A stretch of 45,490 nucleotides of DNA, from the NCBI GenBank assembly GCA_026196955.1, contig JAPHTO010000064.1, positions 1 through 45,490 of the forward strand, read 5' to 3'. Made by a program: the position numbers and the translations under genes. This DNA is from Colwellia sp. (GTDB taxonomy: Bacteria; Pseudomonadota; Gammaproteobacteria; Enterobacterales; Alteromonadaceae). The number at the start of each line of letters is the position of its first letter. Within the stretch, counting starts at the first letter, position 1. The notes under the pieces are model-generated. The model searched no databases. It was not told the DNA's origin and worked only from the letters and a program-made list of their open reading frames with translations. This document shows, in pieces, positions 8,377 to 17,946 of this stretch.

Positions 8377-11300
8377 ATGATTGCTTCTATTATACGATGG
8401 TCAGTGGCTAACCGATTTTTTGTCTTATTGGCGACATTTCTGCTTGTTGGCATAGGGTTATATTCTGTCAGCAAAACCCCTATTGATGCACTGCCTGATT
8501 TATCCGATGTGCAGGTTATTATTAAAACTAGTTACCCTGGACAAGCGCCACAAGTGGTTGAAGATCAGGTTACTTACCCCCTAACAACAGCCATGCTTTC
8601 AGTACCTGGTGCAGTTACGGTACGCGGATATTCTTTTTTTGGTGACTCTTATGTCTATGTTATTTTCGATGAAGATACTGACTTATATTGGGCACGCTCA
8701 AGAGTGCTTGAATATTTAAGTCAAGTTGCCCCAAGTTTACCCAGCAATGCTCGCCCTCAGCTAGGGCCTGACGCAACTGGGGTTGGTTGGATATATTTGT
8801 ACGCCTTGACCGATAAAACGGGTCAACACGATTTAAGTCAATTGCGCAGTTTGCAAGATTGGTTTTTAAAGTATGAGTTACAGACGGTTGCAGGCGTCTC
8901 TGAAGTGACCGCATTAGGTGGCATGGTTAAGCAATATCAAGTCAGAATTAATCCCGATAAATTAAGGGCTTTTGGTATTCCACTTTCCCATATTCAAATG
9001 GCAATAAAGCAAGGTAATCAAGAAATTGGCGCTTCGGTTGTTGAGATGGCTGAAGCCGAATATATGGTTAGAGCGACTGGCTATTTGAAAAGTGTTTCAG
9101 ACTTAGAAAACATCCCCTTAGGTGTCAACGAAAATGGTACGCCATTATTGCTAAAAGATGTTGCTGATATCGGTACTGGTCCACAGATGCGTCGAGGCGT
9201 TGCTGAGCTTAATGGCGAAGGGGAAACGGTTGGCGGCATTGTTGTGATGCGTTTTGGTGAAAATGCACAGCAGGTGATAAACGGCGTTAAAGAAAAACTT
9301 GAGCAACTCAAGAAAGGTTTGCCAGCAGGAGTAGAGATAGTACCGGTTTATGATCGTTCAGCCTTAATCGAAAGGGCAGTGGATAACTTAGCCTTTAAAC
9401 TACTGGAAGAATTTGGCGTGGTAGCACTGGTTTGCGTGATTTTCTTATTTCATGTTCGTTCTTCGTTAGTGGCGATAGTGAGCTTACCGGTCGGTATTTT
9501 AACGGCATTTATTGTCATGCATATGCAAGGGCTTAATGCGAATATTATGTCACTTGGCGGGATCGCTATTGCGATAGGGGCAATGATAGATGGCGCTATC
9601 GTGATGATAGAAAATATGCACAAGCACATGGAGCGACTCTCTGTGCAAGGCAAAGCCTTAACCAACGAAAATCGTTGGCAACTTGTTATAGAGTCGGCTA
9701 GCGAAGTAGGGCCGGCGTTGTTCTTTAGTTTATTGATTATTACCGTGAGTTTTGTGCCTGTTTTTACTCTAGAGGCACAAGAGGGACGTATGTTTGCACC
9801 ATTGGCGTTTACCAAAACGTATGCCATGGCTGCTGCTGCCGCCTTAGCGATAACCTTAGTGCCAGTGCTAATGGGCTATTTCATTCGAGGTAAAGTTTTA
9901 CCTGAGCATAAAAATCCGGTTAATCGTTTTTTGACTTTTATTTATTTGCCAGCGTTAAAAACTGTGTTGCGTTTTCCAAAAACTACTTTAGTTGCCGCGC
10001 TTGCTGTACTTGCTGTTGGGAGTTATCCGCTTGATAAAATTGGTAGTGAATTTATTCCGCCACTCGATGAAGGCGATCTCATGTATATGCCAACAACGTA
10101 TCCGGGGATCTCAATCGGTCAGGCACGTCAGTTATTACAACAAACGGATAAGCTGATTAAAACAGTGCCTGAAGTGAAAACCGTTTTTGGTAAGGTTGGG
10201 AGAGCAGAAACAGCGACTGATCCTGCGCCGCTCACCATGATCGAAACCTTCATACAGTTAAAGCCTCGTTCAGCCTGGCGAGAAGGGGTTACCACCGAGA
10301 GTTTGAAAAAAGAATTGGATGCCCTAGTTAAACTTCCTGGTGTAACTAACGCATGGGTTATGCCGATTAAGACACGTATAGATATGTTAGCAACAGGCAT
10401 TAAAACCCCTGTCGGTATTAAGGTGGCTGGCCCCGATTTATCGGTGATCCAAGATATTGGTAAACAGCTTGAAGTCATTTTAAACGATGTATCTGGTACG
10501 GCATCTGTTTATTCAGAGCGTGTTGCTGGTGGTCGGTATGTGAAGGTTGATATTCAACGGGCAAAAGCGGCGCGCTATGGCTTAAATATTAGCGAGATCC
10601 AACAAGTTGTTGCTACAGCCATTGGTGGTATGAATGTAACCAAAACGGTTGAAGGGTTAGAGCGATATCCTGTTAGTTTACGTTACCCTCAAGACTATCG
10701 CGATTCTCCTGAGCAGTTGTCGTTACTACCGATAGTGACACCTAACGGGCAACGCATTTCATTAGGAGATGTTGCTAATGTGCTGATAGAAGATGGTCCT
10801 CCGGGTATTAAGTCAGAAAACGCACGTTTAAACGGTTGGGCCTTCGTTGATATTGAAGGTGTTGATGTTGGTACCTATGTTGTTGAGGCACAAAAAGTAG
10901 TTGAGGATAAGCTAAAATTACCTGCGGGTTACTCAATTACATGGGCGGGGCAGTATGAATATATGCAACGCGCCAAAGCTAAGTTGACGTATGTTGTGCC
11001 ATTGACCTTATTTATCATCATCATTCTTCTTTATCTGAACTTTCGAAATATTACCGAAGTGGCAATGATCATGGGCACTTTACCGCTAGCGATGGTGGGG
11101 AGTATTTGGTTGATGTATCTACAAGGATTTAATTTTTCAGTTGCTGTTGGCGTGGGTTTTATCGCTTTAGCAGGGGTTGCGGTAGAGATTGGTGTGATCA
11201 TGTTGGTTTATTTGAATCAGGCAATTGATGCGATGAAGGATACATGCGCAGCTGAAAATAAAGTGCCAACTAAAGCCGATTTAGCCAACGCGGTATTAGA

Positions 11301-11514
11301 AGGTGCTGGCATGCGTGTACGTCCAGTGATGATGACCGCGGCTGCGATTATTGTTGGTTTATTACCTATTTTATATGGCACTGGAACTGGCTCAGAAGTG
11401 ATGAGTAGAATTGCCGCTCCTATGGTGGGTGGTATGGCTAGTGCGGTGATCTTAACCTTATTGGTATTGCCGGTAATTTACTATCTTGTACAAATCTCAA
11501 GGTTAAAAAAATAA
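8377..11514 (+). CDS. cusA: Cus Cu(I)/Ag(I) RND transporter, inner-membrane pump (CusA)
   Basis: A 1045-residue heavy-metal RND permease of normal length that exports Cu(I)/Ag(I) using the proton gradient. It has 12 membrane helices in two halves with two large periplasmic loops; a first helix at about 10-30; the family hallmark GPDATGVGWIYLY; helix 4 with GGIAIAIGAMIDGAIVMIEN, including the conserved acidic proton-relay residue; and a C-terminal GTGTGSEVMSRIAAPMVGGM. The three Met residues that bind metal in E. coli CusA (573, 623, 672) align with Met571, Met621 and Met670 here, supporting a monovalent copper/silver pump rather than a CzcA-type zinc/cobalt pump. It starts 18 bp after cusB with TAGGAG upstream and is the last gene of the operon. 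Confidence 0.95.
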   Translation: MIASIIRWSVANRFFVLLATFLLVGIGLYSVSKTPIDALPDLSDVQVIIKTSYPGQAPQVVEDQVTYPLTTAMLSVPGAVTVRGYSFFGDSYVYVIFDEDTDLYWARSRVLEYLSQVAPSLPSNARPQLGPDATGVGWIYLYALTDKTGQHDLSQLRSLQDWFLKYELQTVAGVSEVTALGGMVKQYQVRINPDKLRAFGIPLSHIQMAIKQGNQEIGASVVEMAEAEYMVRATGYLKSVSDLENIPLGVNENGTPLLLKDVADIGTGPQMRRGVAELNGEGETVGGIVVMRFGENAQQVINGVKEKLEQLKKGLPAGVEIVPVYDRSALIERAVDNLAFKLLEEFGVVALVCVIFLFHVRSSLVAIVSLPVGILTAFIVMHMQGLNANIMSLGGIAIAIGAMIDGAIVMIENMHKHMERLSVQGKALTNENRWQLVIESASEVGPALFFSLLIITVSFVPVFTLEAQEGRMFAPLAFTKTYAMAAAAALAITLVPVLMGYFIRGKVLPEHKNPVNRFLTFIYLPALKTVLRFPKTTLVAALAVLAVGSYPLDKIGSEFIPPLDEGDLMYMPTTYPGISIGQARQLLQQTDKLIKTVPEVKTVFGKVGRAETATDPAPLTMIETFIQLKPRSAWREGVTTESLKKELDALVKLPGVTNAWVMPIKTRIDMLATGIKTPVGIKVAGPDLSVIQDIGKQLEVILNDVSGTASVYSERVAGGRYVKVDIQRAKAARYGLNISEIQQVVATAIGGMNVTKTVEGLERYPVSLRYPQDYRDSPEQLSLLPIVTPNGQRISLGDVANVLIEDGPPGIKSENARLNGWAFVDIEGVDVGTYVVEAQKVVEDKLKLPAGYSITWAGQYEYMQRAKAKLTYVVPLTLFIIIILLYLNFRNITEVAMIMGTLPLAMVGSIWLMYLQGFNFSVAVGVGFIALAGVAVEIGVIMLVYLNQAIDAMKDTCAAENKVPTKADLANAVLEGAGMRVRPVMMTAAAIIVGLLPILYGTGTGSEVMSRIAAPMVGGMASAVILTLLVLPVIYYLVQISRLKK

Positions 11515-11594
11515 TCTAGTGTTTAAGGGCTATTGATCTTTCATGTTTAACTTTAATTAACAAAGTGGGCATTTCTTTATACAAAATGCTGTAA

Positions 11595-11623
11595 AAGGCG
11601 GATCAGCTATGATTCGCCTTTTT
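11595..11623 (+). terminator. Rho-independent terminator of the cus operon
   Basis: A 10-bp stem (AAGGCGGATC with GATTCGCCTT, one G-T pair) and a 6-base loop are followed by a T run. It lies 80 bp after the cusA stop. Confidence 0.8.
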
Positions 11624-11716
11624 GTGAATGTTTTCATTAACTGATATACAATTATTACAGAACAGATAATAAAAATATCAACATACTGATTTTGAGTTGA
11701 AAACGAGAGTAGGCAA

Positions 11717-12223
11717 ATGAACGCAAACGGCAAGGAACAATCAACAGAGAAAACAATAACACTTTTTGTTGACAATAAAAAAAAGTTACCCGGGGCATTA
11801 TTGCCTATATTGCATGACATTCAACAGCATTTTGGCTATATCCCACAACCTGCGATAGTCATTATTGCTCAAGGTTTACAGCAAACGGAAGCCGAAATTT
11901 ATGGGGTGATTAGCTTTTATGCGCATTTTCATCTTGAACAACCCGGTCGACATATAATCGAAGTTTGTCGGGGGGAAGCATGTCAGGCTATGGGCTCAAC
12001 AGCATTAGAGCAAGCAATAAAGAGCCAGTTAGGAGTGGATTTTGGACAAACCACCGCTGATAAAAACTATACCCTAGAGCCAGTATATTGTTTAGGTAAT
12101 TGTGCTTGTTCGCCATCGATAAAAGTGGGGCGTAAAACCTATGGTCGAATGAGCAGCAGTAAATTTGCCAAGCTAATTAAAACACTGTCGCTATACCAAC
12201 TTAACCTTGGCGAGGAGCGATAA
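11717..12223 (+). CDS. fdsG: NAD-dependent formate dehydrogenase gamma subunit (NuoE-like, 2Fe-2S)
   Basis: A 168-residue soluble protein of the NuoE/24-kDa type. It carries the four cysteines of a [2Fe-2S] cluster in the usual spacing, CRGEAC and CLGNC, after an N-terminal helical part (LPILHDIQQHFGYIPQPA). In the Fds complex it passes electrons from the molybdenum subunit toward the FMN site of FdsB, so that formate oxidation reduces NAD. ATG 11717 has AGG a few bases upstream. It is the first gene of a five-gene operon. NuoE from complex I is excluded because the following genes are FdsB, FdsA, FdhD and FdsD rather than other nuo genes. Confidence 0.93.
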   Translation: MNANGKEQSTEKTITLFVDNKKKLPGALLPILHDIQQHFGYIPQPAIVIIAQGLQQTEAEIYGVISFYAHFHLEQPGRHIIEVCRGEACQAMGSTALEQAIKSQLGVDFGQTTADKNYTLEPVYCLGNCACSPSIKVGRKTYGRMSSSKFAKLIKTLSLYQLNLGEER

Positions 12224-12224
12224 A

Positions 12225-13850
12225 ATGACGACTACATTATATTTACCTATAGATACCAGTGCAATCGCTATGGGTGCAGACGATGTGGCGAAAGCGCTTT
12301 GTTTTCAAACTGAAAAGAATCAGCAAGCCATTAACCTTATTCGTAATGGCTCCCGTGGCCTTTTTTATCTTGAGCCTTTACTGGAAGTACAAACAGAGCA
12401 AGGCCGTGTTGCTTATGGCCCTGTAACTGTTGATGATGTTGAATCTTTGCTTGCTCAAGGTGTGCTTGAGGGCAATGCAGATCATCCTTTGTATTTAGGC
12501 TTAACGGAAGATATTCCTTATTTGGCAAAACAACAGCGTTTAACCTTTAAGCGTGCAGGTATTATTGATCCTTTTAGTATTGATGATTATCTTGCCCATG
12601 ACGGTTTTACGGGGTTAAGTAATGCGATTGCGCTTTTAAAGCAAGATAGCAACAGTATCGTCGATGAAATTAAAACATCAGGACTTCGTGGCCGCGGTGG
12701 AGCAGCCTTCCCCACAGGAATAAAGTGGCAAACGGTACTCGATGCAAAAACAACCTCAGCTGAACAGCAAAAATACATTGTTTGTAATGCTGACGAGGGA
12801 GATTCGGGGACTTTTTCAGATCGCTTGTTAATGGAAGCTGATCCGTTTAGTTTAATTGAAGGTATGATTATTGCCGGCCTTGCTGTTGGTGCAACGCAAG
12901 GCTATATATATCTGCGCTCTGAATATCCACAAGCACAATTTATACTCGAAAAAGCGATTGCCAGTGCCTATCAACATCAATATTTAGGTGACAATATACA
13001 AGGAAGCGGGCAGCGCTTCGATCTCGAAGTTCGCTTAGGTGCCGGGGCTTATATTTGTGGTGAAGAAACCTCATTGCTTGAAAGCCTCGAAGGAAAACGT
13101 GGGCTTGTTCGCGCTAAACCTCCGTTACCTGCGATTGAAGGTTTATTTGGCCAACCAACGATTGTTAATAATGTTATTAGCCTAGCGACAGTGCCCATCA
13201 TTTTAGCCAAAGGCGCTGCCTATTATCAACATTTTGGCATTGGGCGTTCGCGCGGCACTTTACCTTTTCAACTGGCAGGTAACATCAAGCAAGGCGGCTT
13301 GGTTGAATTAGCTTTTGGCACCACCTTAGCTGATATTTTACATGACTTTGGTGCGGGCACCTATACTGGTGAGCCAATCAAAGCCATTCAAGTGGGGGGG
13401 CCATTAGGGGCTTATTTGTCAGAGTCACAATGGCAAACGCAACTTGATTATGAAGCCTTTTCAGCTATCAACGCGGTACTTGGGCATGGTGGTATTGTTG
13501 TCTTTGACAATAGTGTCAGCATGACAGAGCAAGCGCGCTTTGCGATGGAGTTTTGTGCGGTGGAATCCTGTGGTAAATGTACCCCATGCCGTATCGGCTC
13601 GACGCGAGGCGTTGAGGTAATCGATAACATGATAATCGCTTCACAACAAGATTCATCGAATGAGCAAAGCGTCGCACTTAACGAGCTTTTGGTCGATTTA
13701 TGCGACACCATGATTGATGGTTCACTCTGTGCAATGGGGAGTATGACCCCAATTCCAGTTAAAAGCATTATGACTCACTTTGCCGATGACTTTATTAGTG
13801 ATATGCCTGTTCATCATGCTGAAAAAGTCACGGTTAAGGAGCAAAGATAA
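12225..13850 (+). CDS. fdsB: NAD-dependent formate dehydrogenase beta subunit (NuoF-like, FMN/NAD, 4Fe-4S)
   Basis: A flavoprotein of 541 residues that oxidises the internal electron chain and reduces NAD. An N-terminal thioredoxin-like 2Fe-2S-type domain without the full Cys set occupies about the first 110 residues. It is followed by the NuoF domain, with the FMN/NADH-binding Gly-rich loop SGLRGRGGAAFPTG, the LGAGAYICGEETSLLES segment, and the [4Fe-4S] motif ESCGKCTPCRIGSTRG with a later Cys near LCAMGSM. I chose ATG 12225 because GAGGAG stands seven bases before it. The frame also allows a TTG at 12207 inside fdsG. The stop overlaps fdsA by one base (TAATG). Confidence 0.95.
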   Translation: MTTTLYLPIDTSAIAMGADDVAKALCFQTEKNQQAINLIRNGSRGLFYLEPLLEVQTEQGRVAYGPVTVDDVESLLAQGVLEGNADHPLYLGLTEDIPYLAKQQRLTFKRAGIIDPFSIDDYLAHDGFTGLSNAIALLKQDSNSIVDEIKTSGLRGRGGAAFPTGIKWQTVLDAKTTSAEQQKYIVCNADEGDSGTFSDRLLMEADPFSLIEGMIIAGLAVGATQGYIYLRSEYPQAQFILEKAIASAYQHQYLGDNIQGSGQRFDLEVRLGAGAYICGEETSLLESLEGKRGLVRAKPPLPAIEGLFGQPTIVNNVISLATVPIILAKGAAYYQHFGIGRSRGTLPFQLAGNIKQGGLVELAFGTTLADILHDFGAGTYTGEPIKAIQVGGPLGAYLSESQWQTQLDYEAFSAINAVLGHGGIVVFDNSVSMTEQARFAMEFCAVESCGKCTPCRIGSTRGVEVIDNMIIASQQDSSNEQSVALNELLVDLCDTMIDGSLCAMGSMTPIPVKSIMTHFADDFISDMPVHHAEKVTVKEQR

Positions 13851-16753
13851 TGGTCGACTTTTACGATCCTAAGGCAACACAAAACCAAACGTTTCAAGCC
13901 AACATAAAAACTGACTTTGGCACGCCTGAAGTGCAATCAAAACAACAGGTGAGTTTAACTATTGATGGTCAGCATATTTCAGTGGCTAAAGGCACTTCTG
14001 TGTTTCGCGCTGCTGCCATGCTCAATATTAGTATCCCCAAGTTGTGTGCCTCAGATAACCTTGAATCTTTTGGCTCTTGTCGATTATGCGCTGTTGAAAT
14101 TGAAGGTCGACGAGGCATGCCAGCTGCTTGCACAACGCCCGCTGAGCAGGATATGCAGGTGAAAACTCAAAATAGCAAGATCGCCCGTTTACGTAAAAAT
14201 ATCATGGAATTGTATATTTCAGATCACCCGTTAGATTGCTTAACTTGCCCCAGTAATGGTGATTGCGAGTTACAAGATATGGCAGGTGCTGTCGGGCTGC
14301 GTGAAGTGCGTTATGGCTTTGAAGGGAAGAATCATCTTGATGCTAGCAAAGATACTTCAAACCCTTATTTCACCTTTGAACCCAATAAATGTATTGTTTG
14401 TTCACGGTGTGTTCGAGCCTGTGAAGAAGTGCAAGGCACTTATGCCTTAACCCTTGATGGTCGAGGTTTTGATTCAAAAGTTACCACCGGACATAATAAT
14501 GACTTTTTAAGCTCTGATTGTGTTTCTTGTGGGGCGTGTGTACAAACATGCCCAACGTCAGCGTTAATGGAAAATAGCATTATTGCTCAAGGACAGCCTG
14601 AGCATAGTGTCACGACAACTTGTGCTTATTGTGGGGTGGGTTGCTCTTTTGAAGCGCACATGAAAGGAGAAGAAGTGATCCGCATGGTGCCTGCCAAAGA
14701 CGGCCAAGCAAATCATGGTCACTCTTGTGTGAAAGGGCGCTTTGCTTTTGGTTATGCGACTCATAAAGATCGCATTACCACACCTATGGTTCGGGATGAA
14801 ATCGATCAGCCTTGGCGAGAATGTAGTTGGGAAGAGGCGATCAATTTTGCTGCAAGCAAACTTAGAGGTGTACAGGAAAAATATGGTAAAGACAGTATTG
14901 GCGGTATTACGTCATCACGCTGTACCAACGAAGAAACCTATTTAGTACAAAAGCTTGTTAGAGCAGGTTTTGGCAATAATAATACTGATACTTGTGCACG
15001 TGTATGTCATTCCCCTACAGGGTACGGTTTAAAAGCAACCTTAGGTGAGTCAGCAGGAACCCAGACATTCGATTCTGTCATGAAAGCAGATACCATCATG
15101 GTGATTGGTGCTAACCCAACGGATGCTCACCCCGTGTTTGGCTCACTGTTAAAAAAACGTTTACGCCAAGGGGCACATTTAATCATAGCGGATCCCCGTA
15201 AAATAGACTTAGCTAACAGCCCACACGTAACGTTAGATCACCATTTACCTTTGCGTCCTGGGACAAATGTCGCCTTTATCAATGCGATGGCGCACGTTAT
15301 TGTTGATGAAGGCTTGGAAGATAAGGCTTTCATCGCCGCTCGTTGTCAAACACAAGCGTATCAGCAATGGCATAGCTTTATAAGCGATCAGCGCCACTCA
15401 CCAGAAAATACCGAATCAATAACGGGAATTGATGCACAACAGTTACGTCAAGCGGCTCGGTTATATGCTGGCGTTAACAATGGCGCCATATATTATGGCT
15501 TAGGAGTCACAGAGCATTCACAAGGCTCTAGTATGGTGATGGGCATTGCTAATTTAGCCTTATTAACAGGCAACATTGGCCGAGAAGGGGTAGGCGTTAA
15601 TCCGCTACGCGGTCAGAATAACGTACAAGGCTCATGTGATATGGGATCATTTCCTCACGAGTTGCCAGGCTACCAGCACGTGAGTAAAGACTCCTTAAGA
15701 GAAAAATTTGAACAGCATTGGCAAGTCAAAATTGATAAGGAGCCGGGGCTTCGTATTCCAAACATGTTTGATGCGGCAATTGATGGCAGTTTCAAGGGCT
15801 TGTATTGTCAAGGCGAAGATATCGCCCAATCTGATCCAAATATACAGCATGTTGAAGCCGCGTTGAAGTCATTAGAGTGTTTAATTGTTCAAGACATCTT
15901 CTTAAATGAAACAGCTAGATTTGCCCATGTCTTTTTGCCGGGCTCATCGTTTTTAGAAAAAGATGGTACCTTCACCAATGCTGAGCGTCGTATTAATCGC
16001 GTTAGAAGAGTCATATCGCCACTGGCAGGTAAAGCGGATTGGGAAACCACAATGGCTTTATCAAATGCATTGGGTTACCCAATGAACTACCAACACCCTA
16101 AAGAAATCATGGCAGAAATTGCTGAGTTAACCCCTACGTTTAACGGGGTTAGTTATCAAAAACTCGACGAGCTAGGCAGTATTCAATGGCCTTGTAATGC
16201 ACTTAATATGGAAGGTACGCCTACCATGCATGTAAATGATTTTCCTATTGGTAAAGCGAAGTTTGCTTTAACAGAGTATGTACCAACACAGGAGCGTGCT
16301 AGTCGAAAGTTTCCTTTATTACTCACTACTGGCCGGATTTTGTCACAATACAATGTGGGTGCACAAACTCGCCGTACTGACAATCAACTATGGCATGATA
16401 AAGACCAATTAGAAATTCACCCTCATGATGCCCAAGAGCGAGGTATCAACGACGGAGATAATGTTGGTATTAGCAGCCGTTCGGGTAACACGGTTTTAAT
16501 GGCAAAAATTACCGAGCGCATGCAACCGGGCGTTATATATACCACCTTCCATCACCCAGAAAGTGGTGCTAACGTTGTCACTACAGATAATTCAGATTGG
16601 GCGACTAACTGTCCAGAATATAAAGTCACGGCCGTTCAAATTGAGAAAGTTTCTGTACCGTCAAATTGGCAACAGCGTCATAAGGACTTTTCACAAAAGC
16701 AAAATAGTTATCTACCAAAAAACCGTAAAGGCAACAGGTATGTTAACGAATAA
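13850..16753 (+). CDS. fdsA: NAD-dependent formate dehydrogenase alpha subunit (molybdenum, bis-MGD)
   Basis: The 967-residue catalytic subunit oxidises formate to CO2. Order: an N-terminal [2Fe-2S] ferredoxin domain (cysteines in CASDNLESFGSCRLC and CTTP) at about 30-110; a His/Cys [4Fe-4S] ligand set (HPLDCLTCPSNGDC); two ferredoxin-type [4Fe-4S] motifs (CIVCSRCVRAC and CVSCGACVQTC); a further [4Fe-4S] motif CAYCGVGC with a later Cys (HSCVKGRFA); then the molybdopterin domains. The active-site residue is Cys386 in TDTCARVCHSPTGYG, followed by His387; it is encoded by TGT, so this is the cysteine and not the selenocysteine form. The C-terminal dinucleotide-binding domain spans roughly 840-950. 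It overlaps fdsB by 1 bp and fdhD by 14 bp. Confidence 0.96.
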   Translation: MVDFYDPKATQNQTFQANIKTDFGTPEVQSKQQVSLTIDGQHISVAKGTSVFRAAAMLNISIPKLCASDNLESFGSCRLCAVEIEGRRGMPAACTTPAEQDMQVKTQNSKIARLRKNIMELYISDHPLDCLTCPSNGDCELQDMAGAVGLREVRYGFEGKNHLDASKDTSNPYFTFEPNKCIVCSRCVRACEEVQGTYALTLDGRGFDSKVTTGHNNDFLSSDCVSCGACVQTCPTSALMENSIIAQGQPEHSVTTTCAYCGVGCSFEAHMKGEEVIRMVPAKDGQANHGHSCVKGRFAFGYATHKDRITTPMVRDEIDQPWRECSWEEAINFAASKLRGVQEKYGKDSIGGITSSRCTNEETYLVQKLVRAGFGNNNTDTCARVCHSPTGYGLKATLGESAGTQTFDSVMKADTIMVIGANPTDAHPVFGSLLKKRLRQGAHLIIADPRKIDLANSPHVTLDHHLPLRPGTNVAFINAMAHVIVDEGLEDKAFIAARCQTQAYQQWHSFISDQRHSPENTESITGIDAQQLRQAARLYAGVNNGAIYYGLGVTEHSQGSSMVMGIANLALLTGNIGREGVGVNPLRGQNNVQGSCDMGSFPHELPGYQHVSKDSLREKFEQHWQVKIDKEPGLRIPNMFDAAIDGSFKGLYCQGEDIAQSDPNIQHVEAALKSLECLIVQDIFLNETARFAHVFLPGSSFLEKDGTFTNAERRINRVRRVISPLAGKADWETTMALSNALGYPMNYQHPKEIMAEIAELTPTFNGVSYQKLDELGSIQWPCNALNMEGTPTMHVNDFPIGKAKFALTEYVPTQERASRKFPLLLTTGRILSQYNVGAQTRRTDNQLWHDKDQLEIHPHDAQERGINDGDNVGISSRSGNTVLMAKITERMQPGVIYTTFHHPESGANVVTTDNSDWATNCPEYKVTAVQIEKVSVPSNWQQRHKDFSQKQNSYLPKNRKGNRYVNE

Positions 16754-17606
16754 TACTCAACAACCTCGCTTAATGCATAAAACCAGTCAAAGCCTGAAAT
16801 ATGGCTTAGCGCAGGTGAGCCGACAGGTGGTAGAGTCTGATTTATTAACGGCCTTACCTGATAACGATTGGGTGCTTGAAGAGCAAGCCGTTGCCCTTAT
16901 TTATAACGGTATATCACATGCTGTGATGATGGCAACACCGTGCGATTTTCTCGATTTTGCCATTGGTTTTAGTTTGTCTGAAAATATTATCAGTCAGGCT
17001 GACGATATATTGGAGCATGAAGTTATTCATACAGAGCATGGTATTGAAGTACAACTTAGCATAAGTTCTCGACTTTTTAGTGCCTTGAAGTACAAACGCA
17101 GAAGTTTAATGGGTAATAGTGGTTGTGGGTTATGTGGCGTAGAGTCATTAGAGCAAACGAAAAAGAATCGATCCTTGTTACCACTGACACCATTAGTTGC
17201 AACCGAGGCTATTCAGCACGCATTAGCGCAATTTACTCAAATGCAGTTATTGAACAATAAAACAGGTGCAGCGCATGCTGCCGCTTTTTGTTCGCGCCAA
17301 ACCGGTGAAATTATTGCCATCAGAGAAGATGTTGGGCGGCATAATGCGCTGGATAAGTTAATGGGCGCTTTGGCACAGTTTAGCAACGAATTAGGAGAGC
17401 AATCCTTAAGTTCAGGGTTTGTTCTTGTATCAAGTCGTGCCAGTTATGAAATGGTTGATAAAACCATTGCCGCTGGTATTGGGCATTTAGTCAGTATTTC
17501 TGCTGCAACCAGTAAAGCTATAACATGGGCTAAGCAACATCAGCTAAACCTTATAGGCTTTGCTCGAGCACATAGGCATGTTGTTTATACCAGTAATGAA
17601 AGATAG
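16740..17606 (+). CDS. fdhD: Formate dehydrogenase sulfurtransferase FdhD
   Basis: A 288-residue protein that carries sulfur from the cysteine desulfurase to the bis-MGD cofactor of formate dehydrogenase, a step needed for activity. The signature NSGCGLCGVES contains the paired cysteines Cys129 and Cys132. EDVGRHNALDKLMG and LVSSRASYEMVDKTIAAG are further family motifs in the C-terminal half. The open frame extends back to 16563, but that part lies entirely inside fdsA. ATG 16740, with AAAGG upstream, gives the usual family length, so I chose it. It overlaps the end of fdsA by 14 bp. Its place between fdsA and the small delta subunit gene ties it to maturation of this enzyme. Confidence 0.95.
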   Translation: MLTNNTQQPRLMHKTSQSLKYGLAQVSRQVVESDLLTALPDNDWVLEEQAVALIYNGISHAVMMATPCDFLDFAIGFSLSENIISQADDILEHEVIHTEHGIEVQLSISSRLFSALKYKRRSLMGNSGCGLCGVESLEQTKKNRSLLPLTPLVATEAIQHALAQFTQMQLLNNKTGAAHAAAFCSRQTGEIIAIREDVGRHNALDKLMGALAQFSNELGEQSLSSGFVLVSSRASYEMVDKTIAAGIGHLVSISAATSKAITWAKQHQLNLIGFARAHRHVVYTSNER

Positions 17607-17634
17607 CAATATAACTAACAATATAGAGAGCCTT

Positions 17635-17874
17635 ATGGACGTGAAAGAAGCGAGTATCATTAAAATGAGCAATCAAATTGCTGACAATATAGGTTTGCAT
17701 TTACCTCCTGAGCAAGCTGTTCTTAAAGTTGTTGAGCACATTCAATTATTTTGGGCGGCTTCAATGAAGGATACTTTAATTGCGTACAGCAAAAAGGAAG
17801 CCAATCAACTCAATAACATTGCCCAGCTAGCTTCTATTCAATTAGATACTATGCGAATGACCGATCCTGCTTGA
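17635..17874 (+). CDS. fdsD: Formate dehydrogenase delta subunit
   Basis: A small helical protein of 79 residues with the FdsD pattern: KMSNQIADNIG near the start, then a central VVEHIQLFWAASMKDTLIAY. FdsD is an accessory or structural subunit found with NAD-linked soluble formate dehydrogenases; its exact role is not settled. I chose ATG 17635 because a GAGAG lies just before it and the length fits the family. ATG 17596, which overlaps the end of fdhD, would add 13 residues and cannot be excluded. It is the last gene of the operon. Nothing resembling a strong terminator follows before the next gene. Confidence 0.85.
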   Translation: MDVKEASIIKMSNQIADNIGLHLPPEQAVLKVVEHIQLFWAASMKDTLIAYSKKEANQLNNIAQLASIQLDTMRMTDPA

Positions 17875-17946
17875 TTTGCTAATGGCAGATTTTTAGTGTT
17901 AAACTCATCCGACCAGATAAAGATCACTGCTCAGGACAACATTAAC

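Noticed and set aside
8377-11514. CzcA-type zinc/cobalt/cadmium pump
   Set aside because: Three Met residues align with the Cu(I)/Ag(I) site of CusA, and a CusB with Met-rich linker precedes it.
11717-13850. Complex I (nuoE/nuoF) genes
   Set aside because: They are followed by a molybdenum formate dehydrogenase subunit, FdhD and FdsD, not by other nuo genes.
15005-15007. Possible selenocysteine in formate dehydrogenase
   Set aside because: The active-site codon is TGT (Cys386), and no in-frame TGA is present.
16563-16739. Longer N-terminus for FdhD
   Set aside because: The extra 59 residues lie wholly within fdsA in another frame and do not resemble FdhD.
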